Made by a program: the position numbers and the translations under genes. The notes beneath the pieces are model-generated. The model did not search any database. It was not told the DNA's origin and saw nothing but the letters and a program-made list of their open reading frames with translations. From Asterella californica (taxonomy: Eukaryota; Streptophyta; Marchantiopsida; Marchantiales; Aytoniaceae), in assembly GCA_036924285.1 (NCBI GenBank), contig JAYKYS010000015.1, positions 1,302,001-1,366,000 of the forward strand: a stretch of DNA of 64,000 bases, read 5' to 3'. Of the stretch, positions 1 through 10,689 are shown in pieces; the stretch's first letter is position 1, and the number at the start of each line of letters is the position of its first letter.

Positions 1-1025
1 ATGGACCTCTGAAGCCTCCAGAAACCACAGAAACGTCGCGAGGATCAGCTAGAACACCATTGGTCCAAAAGTGGACCAATAAGAGCAAAAAGAACTTTAC
101 TTTTTGTCTTTTCTCCTCTTAACTTTTCCCTTAGAACGAATTTTTACTCTCCAAGGAGACACAAGACATCAACAACACTCTAAGACTTCACAAAATCCTT
201 CAGATATGTCGATGGATTCTTCGCGGTCCGTAACTACACAGAAGCGCTCAACTAGAATGAAACCAGTGAGCCGCAGACTAATACAACGTCAATATTACAA
301 CTTGGAAACGTTCTACAATAAAAGGTATGACAAAAGGAAACGGTGAAGCTATCACTCGATTGTAATATTCTTGCCCGAAGTTTCTCACGATCCAAGCCCC
401 ATGATTGATCTTCGGTCTGCAATGGCACCGGACATCGACCCAAAGATTGAAAGGAACGTTCGATGGATAGTTGAGATCCATTGTTCCTCACAACAAAATG
501 TACACCGTCATATCCCAAGTCTCTCCGTATGTTACGATTGGAAGGATCACCGGAAGTTGTAACTCCATCACCCTCCCCATGAACTCATCACCAAAGTACG
601 CAACTAACCACTGTCGAAAGTGATCGCGGTGGATGCAATGAAGCTTGATGTGAAACGGATTCGGGAAAGGAAGATCCGGAGCCGGTAACACACCTCCGTC
701 CATAACCACCACTCCTGCAGTTCTTCACTCCTCCATGCAGATCACCGAGAACCCTTACGAATCACCCGTTGAGAGAGAATGTCGTATGAACCTTCGACCC
801 ACCATTTTATACACAAATGCGGCGACAAGGACCACTAAAGTGAACGCGCACAGATCGATGACTTAGCACGTTCTTCTACCGTGCGATCACTTAAACAGAT
901 AATCACAAACGTGGCACTCATCACACCGTTCGACGAGTTACGCGATACGGTTCACGAAACACGGAAAAGAAACACAACATAGGTTACACAGGAATTTCAC
1001 ACAGGAGCCGAACCACAACACGACA
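1..1025 (-). repeat. 3' LTR of element A (partial)
   Basis: Corresponds base for base, as far as I can compare, to 8409-9433. It ends in CACGACA at 1025, directly before the polypurine tract. The first ~1,380 bp of this LTR lie left of the window. Short open frames inside it recur identically in the other LTR and are not genes. Confidence 0.92.
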
Positions 1026-1040
1026 TCCACCCCTTCTAAA
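1026..1040 (-). other. Polypurine tract of element A
   Basis: On the minus strand AGAAGGGGTGGA runs straight into the TG that opens the 3' LTR. This is where plus-strand DNA synthesis is primed. The same purine run precedes the LTR at 21,089 in a related element. Confidence 0.8.
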
Positions 1041-1088
1041 CCTGCGCATCCTCTGGTATGCGCCAACACTCACAAGTTGTGGTCGGCA

Positions 1089-4000
1089 TCACACTATATC
1101 TTCATCTTCTTCACTGATGTTGTCGTTAGCAATATCTTCGTCATCCAAATCTTCTCCGTCATCATCCAAGATATCAAACTCAACTTCGACTTCCTCCATG
1201 CTTATCCCTTCATCTCGCTTCTTGAAGAGTTTCACACGCTTGCCTGCAATGGGAACCTTGAGCTCTGCCCCATCAAGCTCTCTTAGTGAATAAGTGGCAT
1301 TGTCAAGCACGACAAGAACCACATACGGGCCGAACCATCGCTTAGAGAATTTTCTAAGCGCACTGTGTTGGTTGTCCAAGCTACTATCGTAGACCAACAC
1401 CCAATCTCCTTCTTTAATCTCCTTTGGCCTTAATCGATGACGCTTATCGAATCTGTCTTTGTTTCTCAAGCGCGCCTCTTTCAGCTTCTCCAATGCAATC
1501 TCTACATCTTCAGGTCTTCTCTCTAGTTGACGGATTCGGACAGCAAGAAGATCTTCTGTAGACATACCATCCTCCCAAGGTAGAACACTCCAAGTAGGTA
1601 TGTGCTCCTCAATGGGCATGATAGGTTTCTGCCCCTGCATCAACTCCGCCGGCATATATCCCGTAACTGAACTATGAGTCGAACGATCAGCCCATAATGC
1701 AAACGGAAGAAATCTTGGCCATTCTCTTGCCCTCCCTTTGCAAGCTTTCACAATAGCTTTCACAATAGGAGGATGACCACGTTCACTCTTCGCATTACCT
1801 TCTGGATTGTAGGCTGTGGTGAGAGCTAACTTCACACCACACCTCTTGAAGAACGCTTTAGCCTCATCATTGTTCAGCTCCCCTCGATCAGCCGTGATCT
1901 TCCCAACACAACCATATCTACAAATCACATCTTCCAACAAGAATTTGCAGACTCCCTCTGTGGATTTTGTCCGTAAGGCTCGCCCTTCCACTTGGTTGGA
2001 CAAATCCTCACGTGCCAAAACTAAGTATCGCATCTGCCATATACCAACTGGCATAATAACAAGATCTACTACCCACTTATAATGCATTGCAAGTGGATAA
2101 GTAGGATGTAATCCATCTCGATGCCGAATTCCTGAATACTCTTGACAAGTTTGGCATGTCTCCACAAATTGAACTACATCTCTGTACATGTTACGCCACC
2201 AATATCTCTCCTTCAGCTTTGTAAAGGTGGCATAAATACCTCTATGTCCTGCCCACAAGCTCTCATGAAACTCCTGCATGAGTAACTTCTGCATGTCAAC
2301 CTTGCACACAACCCTTTGTGGCATCTTACCACCTTGCTTAGCATGTTTCCACAAATAACCACCTTGTAGCAAGTAGTTATAAGCCTTCCTCCTGATTTGT
2401 TTAAAGTGGGCATCACTCCATCCTGGCTGTCTAGTCAACATGCTTAGATAGCGTCCTATGTCTATCCATTCTCCTTCATATATCTCCTCCATGAACGGTT
2501 TCGAATGCTCACTCTCACCTCCTTGAGCTCTACAGAAAACAGTAGTACCAACGTCTTCTGTATCTTCTATCATCTCCTCCTCATCCTCATACCTCGCACG
2601 AGATAACATATCAGCTACTGGATTGTTCTTCCCCGCTATGTGTCGAAACTCAGGATTTAAGGACTTGATGTAAGCAATCCAGCGTAGCATAGCAATATCA
2701 GGGGTGTTACAATTTGTAATCATCCCTAATAGTGGTAAACAATCTGTTTCTACTATTACTGGCGCTCCAATCAAATAGTCCTTTTCAGCTTTCATAGCTG
2801 TAACTACTCCCCATAACTCTCTCTTCACTTGAGGATAGTTTCTATGTCGCTCACTCAACACCTTTGCTCCAAATCTGACTGCAAAGCGATTCTCTTCTTC
2901 ATCATCCTGTCCTACTGCCCATCCAATGGCTATCGGACTAGTATCAACAGTAAGTATCACTGGTTTGCTATCCTCATAGCTCACACGACGAAGTACAGGT
3001 GGAGAAGATAACAATTGCTTCAATCTCTGAATCGCCTCAGTATGTCTCTCCTCCCATGCAAACCTCTTGTGCTTTCTCAACAGATCGTAAAGAGGATCTG
3101 CCACATGTGCAAAATGTGGAATCCACACATGATAGAAGACACAAGCTCCAAGAAACCTTCTCACCTCTGTTGTTGAACCACAAGTATCCTTCATCCGCCG
3201 TATAGCATCCACTTTACCAGGATCAGGCTTGCGTCCAAACCATCCACATAAGTGCCCCACAATCACAACCTCTCGCACTCCAAATGAAGACTTGGCACCT
3301 GATAGTGTCAAATGCGCCTCTTCAAGTCGTGATAAGATTTTATCACAATCTGAAATGTGATCAGCAACAAAGTTTCTACACCCCTTCTGATCCATTGTCT
3401 CATCTTTCTCCTCCTCAACGCATCCTTTAATTGGAATGTCATCCAAGAAAGGCATGGTCTTCTCAGGAATGAACTCACGGAGAACCTTGTTCATCCCGTT
3501 CATCATGTGCGCTACCGAGTTTGTTGCTCCTTGTGGTAGTGTGCACATTCTGACCAACCCCAACGGTGTCCTCATGGTGGTGATATCTCTACTCTGTTCA
3601 GCAAGTTGAAACTGATCGTATCCAGAGTAAAGATCTCCTATAGAGTAAATAGCCCTCCCAGCAAACGCTTCAGCAAACTCTCCGACGATAGGTCCTATGC
3701 CTGTATTTCTGATGGTCACTTGGTTCACAGGTTGCATATCTTGGATGAACCGTAATGCACCACTCTTCTTTGGTACTGTAAACCAACGACTAGAGTATGG
3801 TGCAAATGATGGTTCCAAGATCTTCATCTGCATCTTCTCCTTCAAGAGCTCTATGAGTTTTGGTAGATGCGCTCTAGGTACAGGAATTGGCCTCAAGTCC
3901 CAAGGAGCATGTGGAACTGTGAATATGATCATTGGCGCCACAATGCTAGGATCTACACATCCGATTTCTGAGGCTTCAAAAGCAAAAGCTTTCCCGTGCC

Positions 4001-4592
4001 TAGTTAACATCTCCCTAAACCTATTCTCCTCCACAGACAAAAGAAAATCTGTTGAACCAACCTTCAACTCCTTGAGCGTAGTTTCAGTGAACTTGTGACC
4101 GACCCGGCTAAGATCTCTCAAGCTTTTCTCCTTCGAAGATTGCTGGACTCGCTGGTTAGAATCACTAGGTAATGGCTGAGCAACAGGTTTTACCTTCTTG
4201 TCTACCGTTTTGTACCTAGTATCAACTCTAACTTCAGGATCTACGAATGACTCTATAGCTGTATAGAGCTCCCTAGAGTGTACTTCCACCACATGATCCT
4301 CATCTTCTTGCTCATGCATAGCAAGTTCATCGATGAAATCTCCCAACCCTAACTCCAAATAAACACCTTCTATCTTATCATCCTCTTCAAGCACACCAAC
4401 TCTCTTTAGATCTTTTTCAGTTTTTCGCACAACTTTCTGCTCCCACTTCTGCAAGTCAGCAAGTCGTGTATGTGTAGCAAATCCACTCCCAGAAAATCTC
4501 ACAACTCCTGTACAAAAAGCACTTTCTTTCTCTAGCGAGAGTACCTTCTCCAGTGTACCACTATGTCCTCGCTCTATAGCAGTACTTGTCAA
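1089..4592 (-). CDS. pol: Element A pol: RT, RNase H, integrase
   Basis: Open frame of about 1,167 codons. Reverse transcriptase spans roughly residues 230-430, with the catalytic box FLDD near 384. RNase H spans about 545-660, with Asp in VDTSP near 549, ETD near 615 and a closing ADMLSRA near 655. The integrase has an H2C2 zinc region (HESLWAGH...CQTCQ, about 775-812) and a core with Asp in VVDL (~844), Asp in TADRGE (~900) and Glu in KSERG (~937). A GPY/F-like segment, FGPYVV, sits near 1087 before an acidic tail. No chromodomain is evident. The frame has no ATG at its 5' end: it opens by overlapping ORF1 in the -1 frame, so it is probably made as a Gag-Pro-Pol fusion by frameshifting. No internal stop is present. 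Confidence 0.93.
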   Translation of the reverse strand: MTSTAIERGHSGTLEKVLSLEKESAFCTGVVRFSGSGFATHTRLADLQKWEQKVVRKTEKDLKRVGVLEEDDKIEGVYLELGLGDFIDELAMHEQEDEDHVVEVHSRELYTAIESFVDPEVRVDTRYKTVDKKVKPVAQPLPSDSNQRVQQSSKEKSLRDLSRVGHKFTETTLKELKVGSTDFLLSVEENRFREMLTRHGKAFAFEASEIGCVDPSIVAPMIIFTVPHAPWDLRPIPVPRAHLPKLIELLKEKMQMKILEPSFAPYSSRWFTVPKKSGALRFIQDMQPVNQVTIRNTGIGPIVGEFAEAFAGRAIYSIGDLYSGYDQFQLAEQSRDITTMRTPLGLVRMCTLPQGATNSVAHMMNGMNKVLREFIPEKTMPFLDDIPIKGCVEEEKDETMDQKGCRNFVADHISDCDKILSRLEEAHLTLSGAKSSFGVREVVIVGHLCGWFGRKPDPGKVDAIRRMKDTCGSTTEVRRFLGACVFYHVWIPHFAHVADPLYDLLRKHKRFAWEERHTEAIQRLKQLLSSPPVLRRVSYEDSKPVILTVDTSPIAIGWAVGQDDEEENRFAVRFGAKVLSERHRNYPQVKRELWGVVTAMKAEKDYLIGAPVIVETDCLPLLGMITNCNTPDIAMLRWIAYIKSLNPEFRHIAGKNNPVADMLSRARYEDEEEMIEDTEDVGTTVFCRAQGGESEHSKPFMEEIYEGEWIDIGRYLSMLTRQPGWSDAHFKQIRRKAYNYLLQGGYLWKHAKQGGKMPQRVVCKVDMQKLLMQEFHESLWAGHRGIYATFTKLKERYWWRNMYRDVVQFVETCQTCQEYSGIRHRDGLHPTYPLAMHYKWVVDLVIMPVGIWQMRYLVLAREDLSNQVEGRALRTKSTEGVCKFLLEDVICRYGCVGKITADRGELNNDEAKAFFKRCGVKLALTTAYNPEGNAKSERGHPPIVKAIVKACKGRAREWPRFLPFALWADRSTHSSVTGYMPAELMQGQKPIMPIEEHIPTWSVLPWEDGMSTEDLLAVRIRQLERRPEDVEIALEKLKEARLRNKDRFDKRHRLRPKEIKEGDWVLVYDSSLDNQHSALRKFSKRWFGPYVVLVVLDNATYSLRELDGAELKVPIAGKRVKLFKKRDEGISMEEVEVEFDILDDDGEDLDDEDIANDNISEEDEDIV

Positions 4593-4597
4593 AAATC
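4589..4597 (-). promoter_or_regulatory. Candidate -1 ribosomal frameshift site between gag-pro and pol
   Basis: The minus strand reads GGATTTTTGACAAG. ORF1 ends GAT TTT TGA, and ORF2 is open in the -1 frame through the same five-T run and lacks an ATG. A homopolymeric U run directly before the stop is a plausible slip site. It is not a textbook X-XXY-YYZ heptamer, and no downstream stem was checked. Confidence 0.5.
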
Positions 4598-6970
4598 CTT
4601 GAACTCCTCCGTGACCTTAGGCAAGGAACCACCCCTCAGATAATCTCTGTTCCGCTCGTGGTTTGCTGATACAGTTAGAAACTGTACCGCTCTCTTGCCA
4701 TCCTGACTTCTGATCCGTGCATAAGCAGATCCATCATCCAAAACCTTGGTCTCCATCCTCACAGCTGTAATGTAAGGTTGACCGAGTATCACCGGGTATG
4801 ATGTACTATCTTGAACAAAGAAGTTTTGTTCAATAGTTACATCTCCCACCTTTACTTTCACATCAGGACAAGCTCCATAGAGTTCTCCTCGTGTGTTGTT
4901 CGCCGTTCTGATCATCCAACCATGATCTATATCAACAGGCCATCCACCTTGCTTGTAGATGTCCTTAGAGACAATATTGATCTCTGATCCATGATCAATG
5001 AGAGCAACCACCGGATCTGTCATCTCTCCCACCTTCACTAAGGCTTCGGTAGTAGCTCTAGCCCAATGTCCTCTAGTGTAATGACTAGGGACCTTGTCAT
5101 CGTTATCATCCTCAAACCGAACCTTGCGGTTGATGCAGCATTGAGCTAGTTCTAACTCTTCCTCTCTTGATATCCTTGTGTCTAATGCATTAGACACAGC
5201 GGTTTCTCCTGCCAATTGCCTTTTTCGTTTGATGGTGTCAATAATGACATCATGAAACTCTCTCTTGGCAATCCCAAGGATCTCTCGCAAGGTAAACTCG
5301 ATCTTGGCATTGAGTACTCTCTCTTCTAGTACTCCTTTCAGATCCGTAGCAGCTTCAATATCAGACTGAAGCTTGTATGAAGGAGATTTACCTTTCTCCT
5401 TACCTCTGCTCTTCTCTGACTTCTCGGGAGTAGAGGATATGACCTCTTCCATCGTCTCCTCTGGTAGAGACATGATCTCCGGTCTGAACTTTTCTCCTCT
5501 TGTTTGCCTCTTGAGAGCTGTTCTCTCTTCGCTAGGGCCTGCTTCATCTCGTTTGCGCTTCTCCTCCATGAGAGCCTCATGTTGACTCTTCGCCAAATAA
5601 GCGTGAACAGACATTGTATCCACGGGATCATCCCATCCAGTAGCACCCCTGATTGCCGTGGCTGTTCTGAGCAACTCCTCCCTTGCCATTTTTCCCCTTT
5701 TGTTCGTGCTTACTGCATGGCTCCACATATCAAGAGTATCTCCATCCTTCTTAGAAGCACTTCTTTCTCGTACTACCTCAACTCCATAAGTAGCAGCTTC
5801 TACCGACGCAGTAGCATGTTGAGATAGATACTCCTCCAGTACTTGCTTCATTCCTCCTTTCCCGAAGTTGGTTCTAAGAATCTCTCCATTATCCTTCAGA
5901 GCAATCTTTCCTTCCTTCCAATAGACTACTCCATCTCGTAGAGTTTTGGCAAAATCACCACACTCTCTTCGAGCATGATCAGAACTATCACACCAAATGC
6001 ATCTCTGTACATAATCTTGCTTAGGAGCAAGTTTGGTATCATGTGCTCCTCCCTTCTCTTCCAACCTTGCTAACTTGATCTGCAAGTCCCTCATCCCTTT
6101 TACCAACTCTTCCATAGCATCTCTTTGCGGTGCAACTTTCGGGACAGGAATAGTAGGAAGTGGAACTTGAGGTACATGCACAATAGGTGCTTGCACATTG
6201 GGTACCATTGGTTGCCTACGAGGTACTATGATCGGCGGTGGTCTCTCTTCTTGTCTTACCACCACCTTCCCTCTCCGGTACTCTCGTTTGGCAAGTACAC
6301 TCACTGCTTCAGAGACTTTTCTCCAGTCAGTCGTGAGTCCGTTGTCTTCCATCCTATCTTCTAGAAGCAGCTCCAACTCCCTTTGTAATTCATTGTTGGC
6401 TGCTTGTAGAAACAACTCCACCTTGTCATTCTCCAATGTGAGCTTCTCCATCCGAGACAACTGAAGGAATTGTCTCTCATACTCCCGAAATAGCTCTGTG
6501 GCAACAAGCCCTTTGTTGGGTTTGTTTACCCACTCCATGAATGACTTCTTAGTCACTCGGTCTGCATCTTCTAAAGAATACTCTTCTTTCAGCTGAAGAG
6601 TAAATCCTTCCCACGTAGCACCATGAGATCGGATGATGTCCTTCATGTGCTCTCGTAGTTCAGGTACGACAGCAAGCGCAAATGTACTCACCATCTCTCT
6701 TTCAGGCACCTTGCTCAACTCCATCTCTCGGGAATAGTACTTTAGGTACTTGGATATGTTCTTCCCGTCAAACTGATCTAGCAACCCCACAACAGATTGC
6801 AAGGCTTTAGTAGCCATTGCTTCTTTCCGTTCAGTGGCTTGCTGTTGTTGCATTACCAACGCGAATGCCTCAAGCAATCGCATATCAGACCGTGAAAGCT
6901 TGGTCACCTTTGGTGCCTCTCCAGATGTAGAAGCCTCATCTACGTAATGACCCAACCCTTCAATGTCCAT
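4589..6970 (-). CDS. gag: Element A gag-protease
   Basis: 793 aa from the ATG at 6970, which sits in GCCACCATGG, a near-ideal plant/eukaryotic initiation context. The frame is open six codons further upstream without another ATG. The N-terminal half is the capsid-like Gag, followed by a proline-rich stretch. A CCHC zinc knuckle (CIWC..SDHARREC) lies near residues 320-335. The aspartic protease is near residue 655 with the signature ALIDHGSEINIVS, where His-Gly replaces the usual Thr/Ser-Gly. A conserved VILGQPYI segment follows. The protease is in ORF1 rather than in pol. The frame is intact to the stop at 4589. Confidence 0.9.
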   Translation of the reverse strand: MDIEGLGHYVDEASTSGEAPKVTKLSRSDMRLLEAFALVMQQQQATERKEAMATKALQSVVGLLDQFDGKNISKYLKYYSREMELSKVPEREMVSTFALAVVPELREHMKDIIRSHGATWEGFTLQLKEEYSLEDADRVTKKSFMEWVNKPNKGLVATELFREYERQFLQLSRMEKLTLENDKVELFLQAANNELQRELELLLEDRMEDNGLTTDWRKVSEAVSVLAKREYRRGKVVVRQEERPPPIIVPRRQPMVPNVQAPIVHVPQVPLPTIPVPKVAPQRDAMEELVKGMRDLQIKLARLEEKGGAHDTKLAPKQDYVQRCIWCDSSDHARRECGDFAKTLRDGVVYWKEGKIALKDNGEILRTNFGKGGMKQVLEEYLSQHATASVEAATYGVEVVRERSASKKDGDTLDMWSHAVSTNKRGKMAREELLRTATAIRGATGWDDPVDTMSVHAYLAKSQHEALMEEKRKRDEAGPSEERTALKRQTRGEKFRPEIMSLPEETMEEVISSTPEKSEKSRGKEKGKSPSYKLQSDIEAATDLKGVLEERVLNAKIEFTLREILGIAKREFHDVIIDTIKRKRQLAGETAVSNALDTRISREEELELAQCCINRKVRFEDDNDDKVPSHYTRGHWARATTEALVKVGEMTDPVVALIDHGSEINIVSKDIYKQGGWPVDIDHGWMIRTANNTRGELYGACPDVKVKVGDVTIEQNFFVQDSTSYPVILGQPYITAVRMETKVLDDGSAYARIRSQDGKRAVQFLTVSANHERNRDYLRGGSLPKVTEEFKDF

Positions 6971-7010
6971 GGTGGCAAAACCACGCACGTACCTCTCACC
7001 CTAGACTTTT

Positions 7011-7026
7011 CACGTCGAGTTCACCA
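7011..7026 (-). other. Primer-binding site candidate of element A
   Basis: Two bases inside the 5' LTR edge the minus strand reads TGGTGAACTCGACGTG. It starts with TGG, as expected for pairing with a tRNA 3' CCA end. The tRNA was not identified; it is not the common initiator-Met type seen in element B. Confidence 0.55.
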
Positions 7027-7028
7027 GC

Positions 7029-9433
7029 TATCGTATAACGTGTTTTTCTGTCTAGGAATACACGGGGTATATGGCTGTGCAGAGGTATGTGGATTGACAA
7101 GGTTGGATCTAGATCTGGATGTTTCCACTCAAATGTTTCACTATCTACTCTTCTAGCCTGAGTGACCTTGTATCCGCTCGTCTCAAGTTTAAAGCTTGCT
7201 ACGATCCAAGGTTACGTATAGGTTGCATAAACTTGTGTTACAAACAGATCTTTTGTATTCTAACTAAAAATACTCAGATCTGTATTATCTAACTGAAGTT
7301 ATTCCTCTATATCACTGGAAGCTTGACTTCTGAATAGCTCTCCAGCGACGCTAACTGCCCATCAATCCAACTATCACAACTTCATAGTACAACCAGAAGA
7401 CGCTATAAGATCACTCAATCAACTTGATAGAGTATCGATACAACTTGTTGTACACCCTGGTCTACCAAGCATTCCAGCAAGGTAAAGCATGCATACTCCA
7501 AAACACTATTCAGATCTCAATATAGCACCAACGGCGGTAGTACCTGGCAGCTCCGAGAACCCAAACAGCGGCTTAAGACTCATGGCGACTCCGTTCTCCT
7601 TCATCACCAAGAGCTGAAATCAGCCCCATACCCTCCAATGTCGAATTGCATGCAGGCATGGCAGTTTCAGCAACAAACTCCTCTCCAAATTGATCGAAAA
7701 TGACCAAAATGATCATAGATGATACCAAAAAACCCGAAATAGCTAATAACAGAAGTATTTTCGAACTTTGAGACCTCAGTCCTTCCAAACCACTCGACCA
7801 ATGATGATCAAACTTCACAGGAAGCTTGATTGGACCCTTCACTCCTACCCTGAACAATTTTCAGGTCGAAATCTCAAACCAATTCTCAGATATGGATCAA
7901 ACCGTAATCTGTGCTAACTTCAGAGCTTTACAGACCCAGGTACATTTGATCCAAGATTCTGAACAAACTACTCGACCATTTGAGGTGAAACTTCCCAAGT
8001 ATCTTACTGATAAGACATTCTTCAATCCTGGAAAGTTTCACTCAGAAATTCGACTCAGATCTTAAGCAATAGCAAACTATCCATGGCTATCACAGTTCGC
8101 TGTCCCGCCTTATCCCATCTGCACTTCTCAACTTCAATCGGTCGGTTCAGAATCCAAATCGATCAAGAAACTGATGAAATTGATATCAAAACGACCAGCA
8201 CGTCGTCAGCTCTCCAACCCAACAGACAGCTCCTCAAAACTCCTCGCGAGTCTCTCGGAACAACCAGAAACGTAGCAGTAGGTACAAATTTCACCCCCCT
8301 CCACTCAATCGATCATAACGCGCTCATACTTTCATCAAATCGATCGATTCTTCAGCCCAGATTGTAGCCCCGGTCGAGAGCTCTCCAACCATACCCTCCG
8401 TTTCGCGAATGGACCTCTGAAGCCTCCAGAAACCACAGAAACGTCGCGAGGATCAGCTAGAACACCATTGGTCCAAAAGTGGACCAATAAGAGCAAAAAG
8501 AACTTTACTTTTTGTCTTTTCTCCTCTTAACTTTTCCCTTAGAACGAATTTTTACTCTCCAAGGAGACACAAGACATCAACAACACTCTAAGACTTCACA
8601 AAATCCTTCAGATATGTCGATGGATTCTTCGCGGTCCGTAACTACACAGAAGCGCTCAACTAGAATGAAACCAGTGAGCCGCAGACTAATACAACGTCAA
8701 TATTACAACTTGGAAACGTTCTACAATAAAAGGTATGACAAAAGGAAACGGTGAAGCTATCACTCGATTGTAATATTCTTGCCCGAAGTTTCTCACGATC
8801 CAAGCCCCATGATTGATCTTCGGTCTGCAATGGCACCGGACATCGACCCAAAGATTGAAAGGAACGTTCGATGGATAGTTGAGATCCATTGTTCCTCACA
8901 ACAAAATGTACACCGTCATATCCCAAGTCTCTCCGTATGTTACGATTGGAAGGATCACCGGAAGTTGTAACTCCATCACCCTCCCCATGAACTCATCACC
9001 AAAGTACGCAACTAACCACTGTCGAAAGTGATCGCGGTGGATGCAATGAAGCTTGATGTGAAACGGATTCGGGAAAGGAAGATCCGGAGCCGGTAACACA
9101 CCTCCGTCCATAACCACCACTCCTGCAGTTCTTCACTCCTCCATGCAGATCACCGAGAACCCTTACGAATCACCCGTTGAGAGAGAATGTCGTATGAACC
9201 TTCGACCCACCATTTTATACACAAATGCGGCGACAAGGACCACTAAAGTGAACGCGCACAGATCGATGACTTAGCACGTTCTTCTACCGTGCGATCACTT
9301 AAACAGATAATCACAAACGTGGCACTCATCACACCGTTCGACGAGTTACGCGATACGGTTCACGAAACACGGAAAAGAAACACAACATAGGTTACACAGG
9401 AATTTCACACAGGAGCCGAACCACAACACGACA
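7029..9433 (-). repeat. 5' LTR of element A (2.4 kb)
   Basis: Bounded by TATCGTAT (a decayed TGTCGTGT) at 7029 and ACACGACA at 9433. The extent was set by comparison with the solo LTR that starts at 27,038 and ends at 44,185. It acts as promoter and polyadenylation region of the element. Open frames inside it are short, without recognisable domains, and I treat them as chance. Confidence 0.85.
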
Positions 9434-9481
9434 ACGTGCTGCTCCACCAGCAGACCCACACAATATACACCTCAAGCCCGC

Positions 9482-10090
9482 ATAGAAGTTACTCATGCAA
9501 GAGTTTCATGAGAGGTTATGGGCAAGACATAGAGGTATTTATGCCACTTTTACAAAGCTGAAGGAGAGATTTTGGTGGCGTAACATGTATAGAGATGTAG
9601 ATCATTTTGTGGAGACATGCCAAACCTATCAAGAGTATTCAGGAATTCGACATCGAGATGGGTTACATCATATTTATCCACTTGCAATGCATTATAAGTG
9701 AGTAGTAGATCTTGTTATTATGTCAATTTGTATATGACAGATGCGATATCTATTTTTGACACGTGAAGATTTGTCCAACCAAGTGGAAGGACGAGCCTTA
9801 CGGAAAAACTCCGTTGAGAGAGTCTGCAAATTTCTGTTGAAAGATGTGGTTTGTAGATATGATTGTGTTGGAAAGATCACGACTAATCGAGAGGAGCTTA
9901 ACAATGATGAGGCTAAAGCGTTCTTCAAGAGATGTGGTGTGAAGTTAGCTCTCACCACAGCTTACAATCCGGAGAAAAATGCAAAGAGTGAACGTGGTCA
10001 TCCTCCTATCGTGAAAGCTTGCAAGAGGAGGACAAGAGAATGACCAAGATTTCTTTCATTTGCATTATGGATTGATCGTTCCACTCATAT
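9482..10090 (+). pseudogene. Integrase fragment of an A-family element
   Basis: On the plus strand it encodes a diverged copy of element A pol residues ~770-965: the zinc region (HERLWARHRGIY...CQTYQ) and most of the core, including KSERGH. The first core Asp (VVDL) follows an in-frame TAG, TADRGE has become TNREE, and further stops follow. It lies in opposite orientation to element A and just outside its LTR, so element A landed in or beside older debris of its own family. 9,434-9,481 between them is unassigned. Confidence 0.85.
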
Positions 10091-10137
10091 TTCATCATCC
10101 TGTCTTACTACTCATCCAATGATATCAGGCTAGTATC
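10091..10137 (-). repeat. Small inverted scrap of A-family RNase H
   Basis: These ~47 bp match plus-strand bases ~2898-2945 of element A (the RNase H VDTSPIAIGW region), so they are inverted relative to the integrase fragment just before them. They abut the left edge of the duplicated KH-gene segment and mark a rearrangement junction. Confidence 0.65.
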
Positions 10138-10689
10138 GCTTTCCTTTTATTATTGAATCCACTCACGGCTAGATGCCCATAGCTCTCTATCTATTTTAAC
10201 AGGCATTAACAAGCCTAACTTTGAACATGTTTGTCAAACATAGGATAACAGTCTTTATATGATACGTGAGATCTTTCAATACTTGTTGTTTATTGTGAAT
10301 GGACTAGAGCTTTATCTAACCGTCGGATGATGAGGGAATTTATCCTACGTGCAGTTGTGCAAGATAGAGAGAAAAGAGTGTCTGCAAGTGCTCCCCTGAA
10401 GTTTGCATCCAACGTCGACCGTTCCATCTTCCCATCCATCGGCCTAAAAGGAAAATAAGCATCCCCATCGGGCTTTTGGTAGAAGACGGCGCGTCGGGGA
10501 GTTCGGAGAAAAAATCCGGAACGCCGGTTGGTTAACAGTCGGGTTTAGTACAAAAATTTAAATGCGCTGTTCTCGTGCCGAGATTAACGGGACCTTTCAA
10601 ATGCTTTTTTTTGCGGGCGGTTCACGGCCACGCTGCACGATCAGGGTCAGTCGCACGTAGCTTTATGACTTCAGAAAATCACTATTTTT

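Larger units (their letters stand above)
1..9433 (-). mobile_element. Ty3/gypsy LTR retrotransposon A, nearly complete, young
   Basis: Read on the minus strand the order is 5' LTR (7029-9433), primer-binding site, gag-protease ORF, pol ORF (RT, RNase H, integrase), polypurine tract and 3' LTR (1-1025, cut by the window edge). The integrase lies after RNase H, which is the Ty3/gypsy order. The visible 1,025 bp of the 3' LTR equal 8409-9433 in length and, by eye, in sequence. Both ORFs are open, so the insertion looks recent and possibly still active. The LTR termini are TGTCGTGT...ACACGACA in family copies. The right flank is ACGTG, but the left target duplication lies outside the window. A 5 kb body with an aspartic protease of D-H-G-S type in ORF1 resembles elements I remember from bryophytes and fungi. 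Confidence 0.93.

Noticed and set aside
104..712. Short open frames (60-90 codons) on both strands in the LTR
   Set aside because: They recur identically at 8512-9120 only because both are LTR copies; no domain and overlapping frames on both strands.
1816..4098. Plus-strand frames within the pol region
   Set aside because: Shadows of the intact minus-strand pol ORF.
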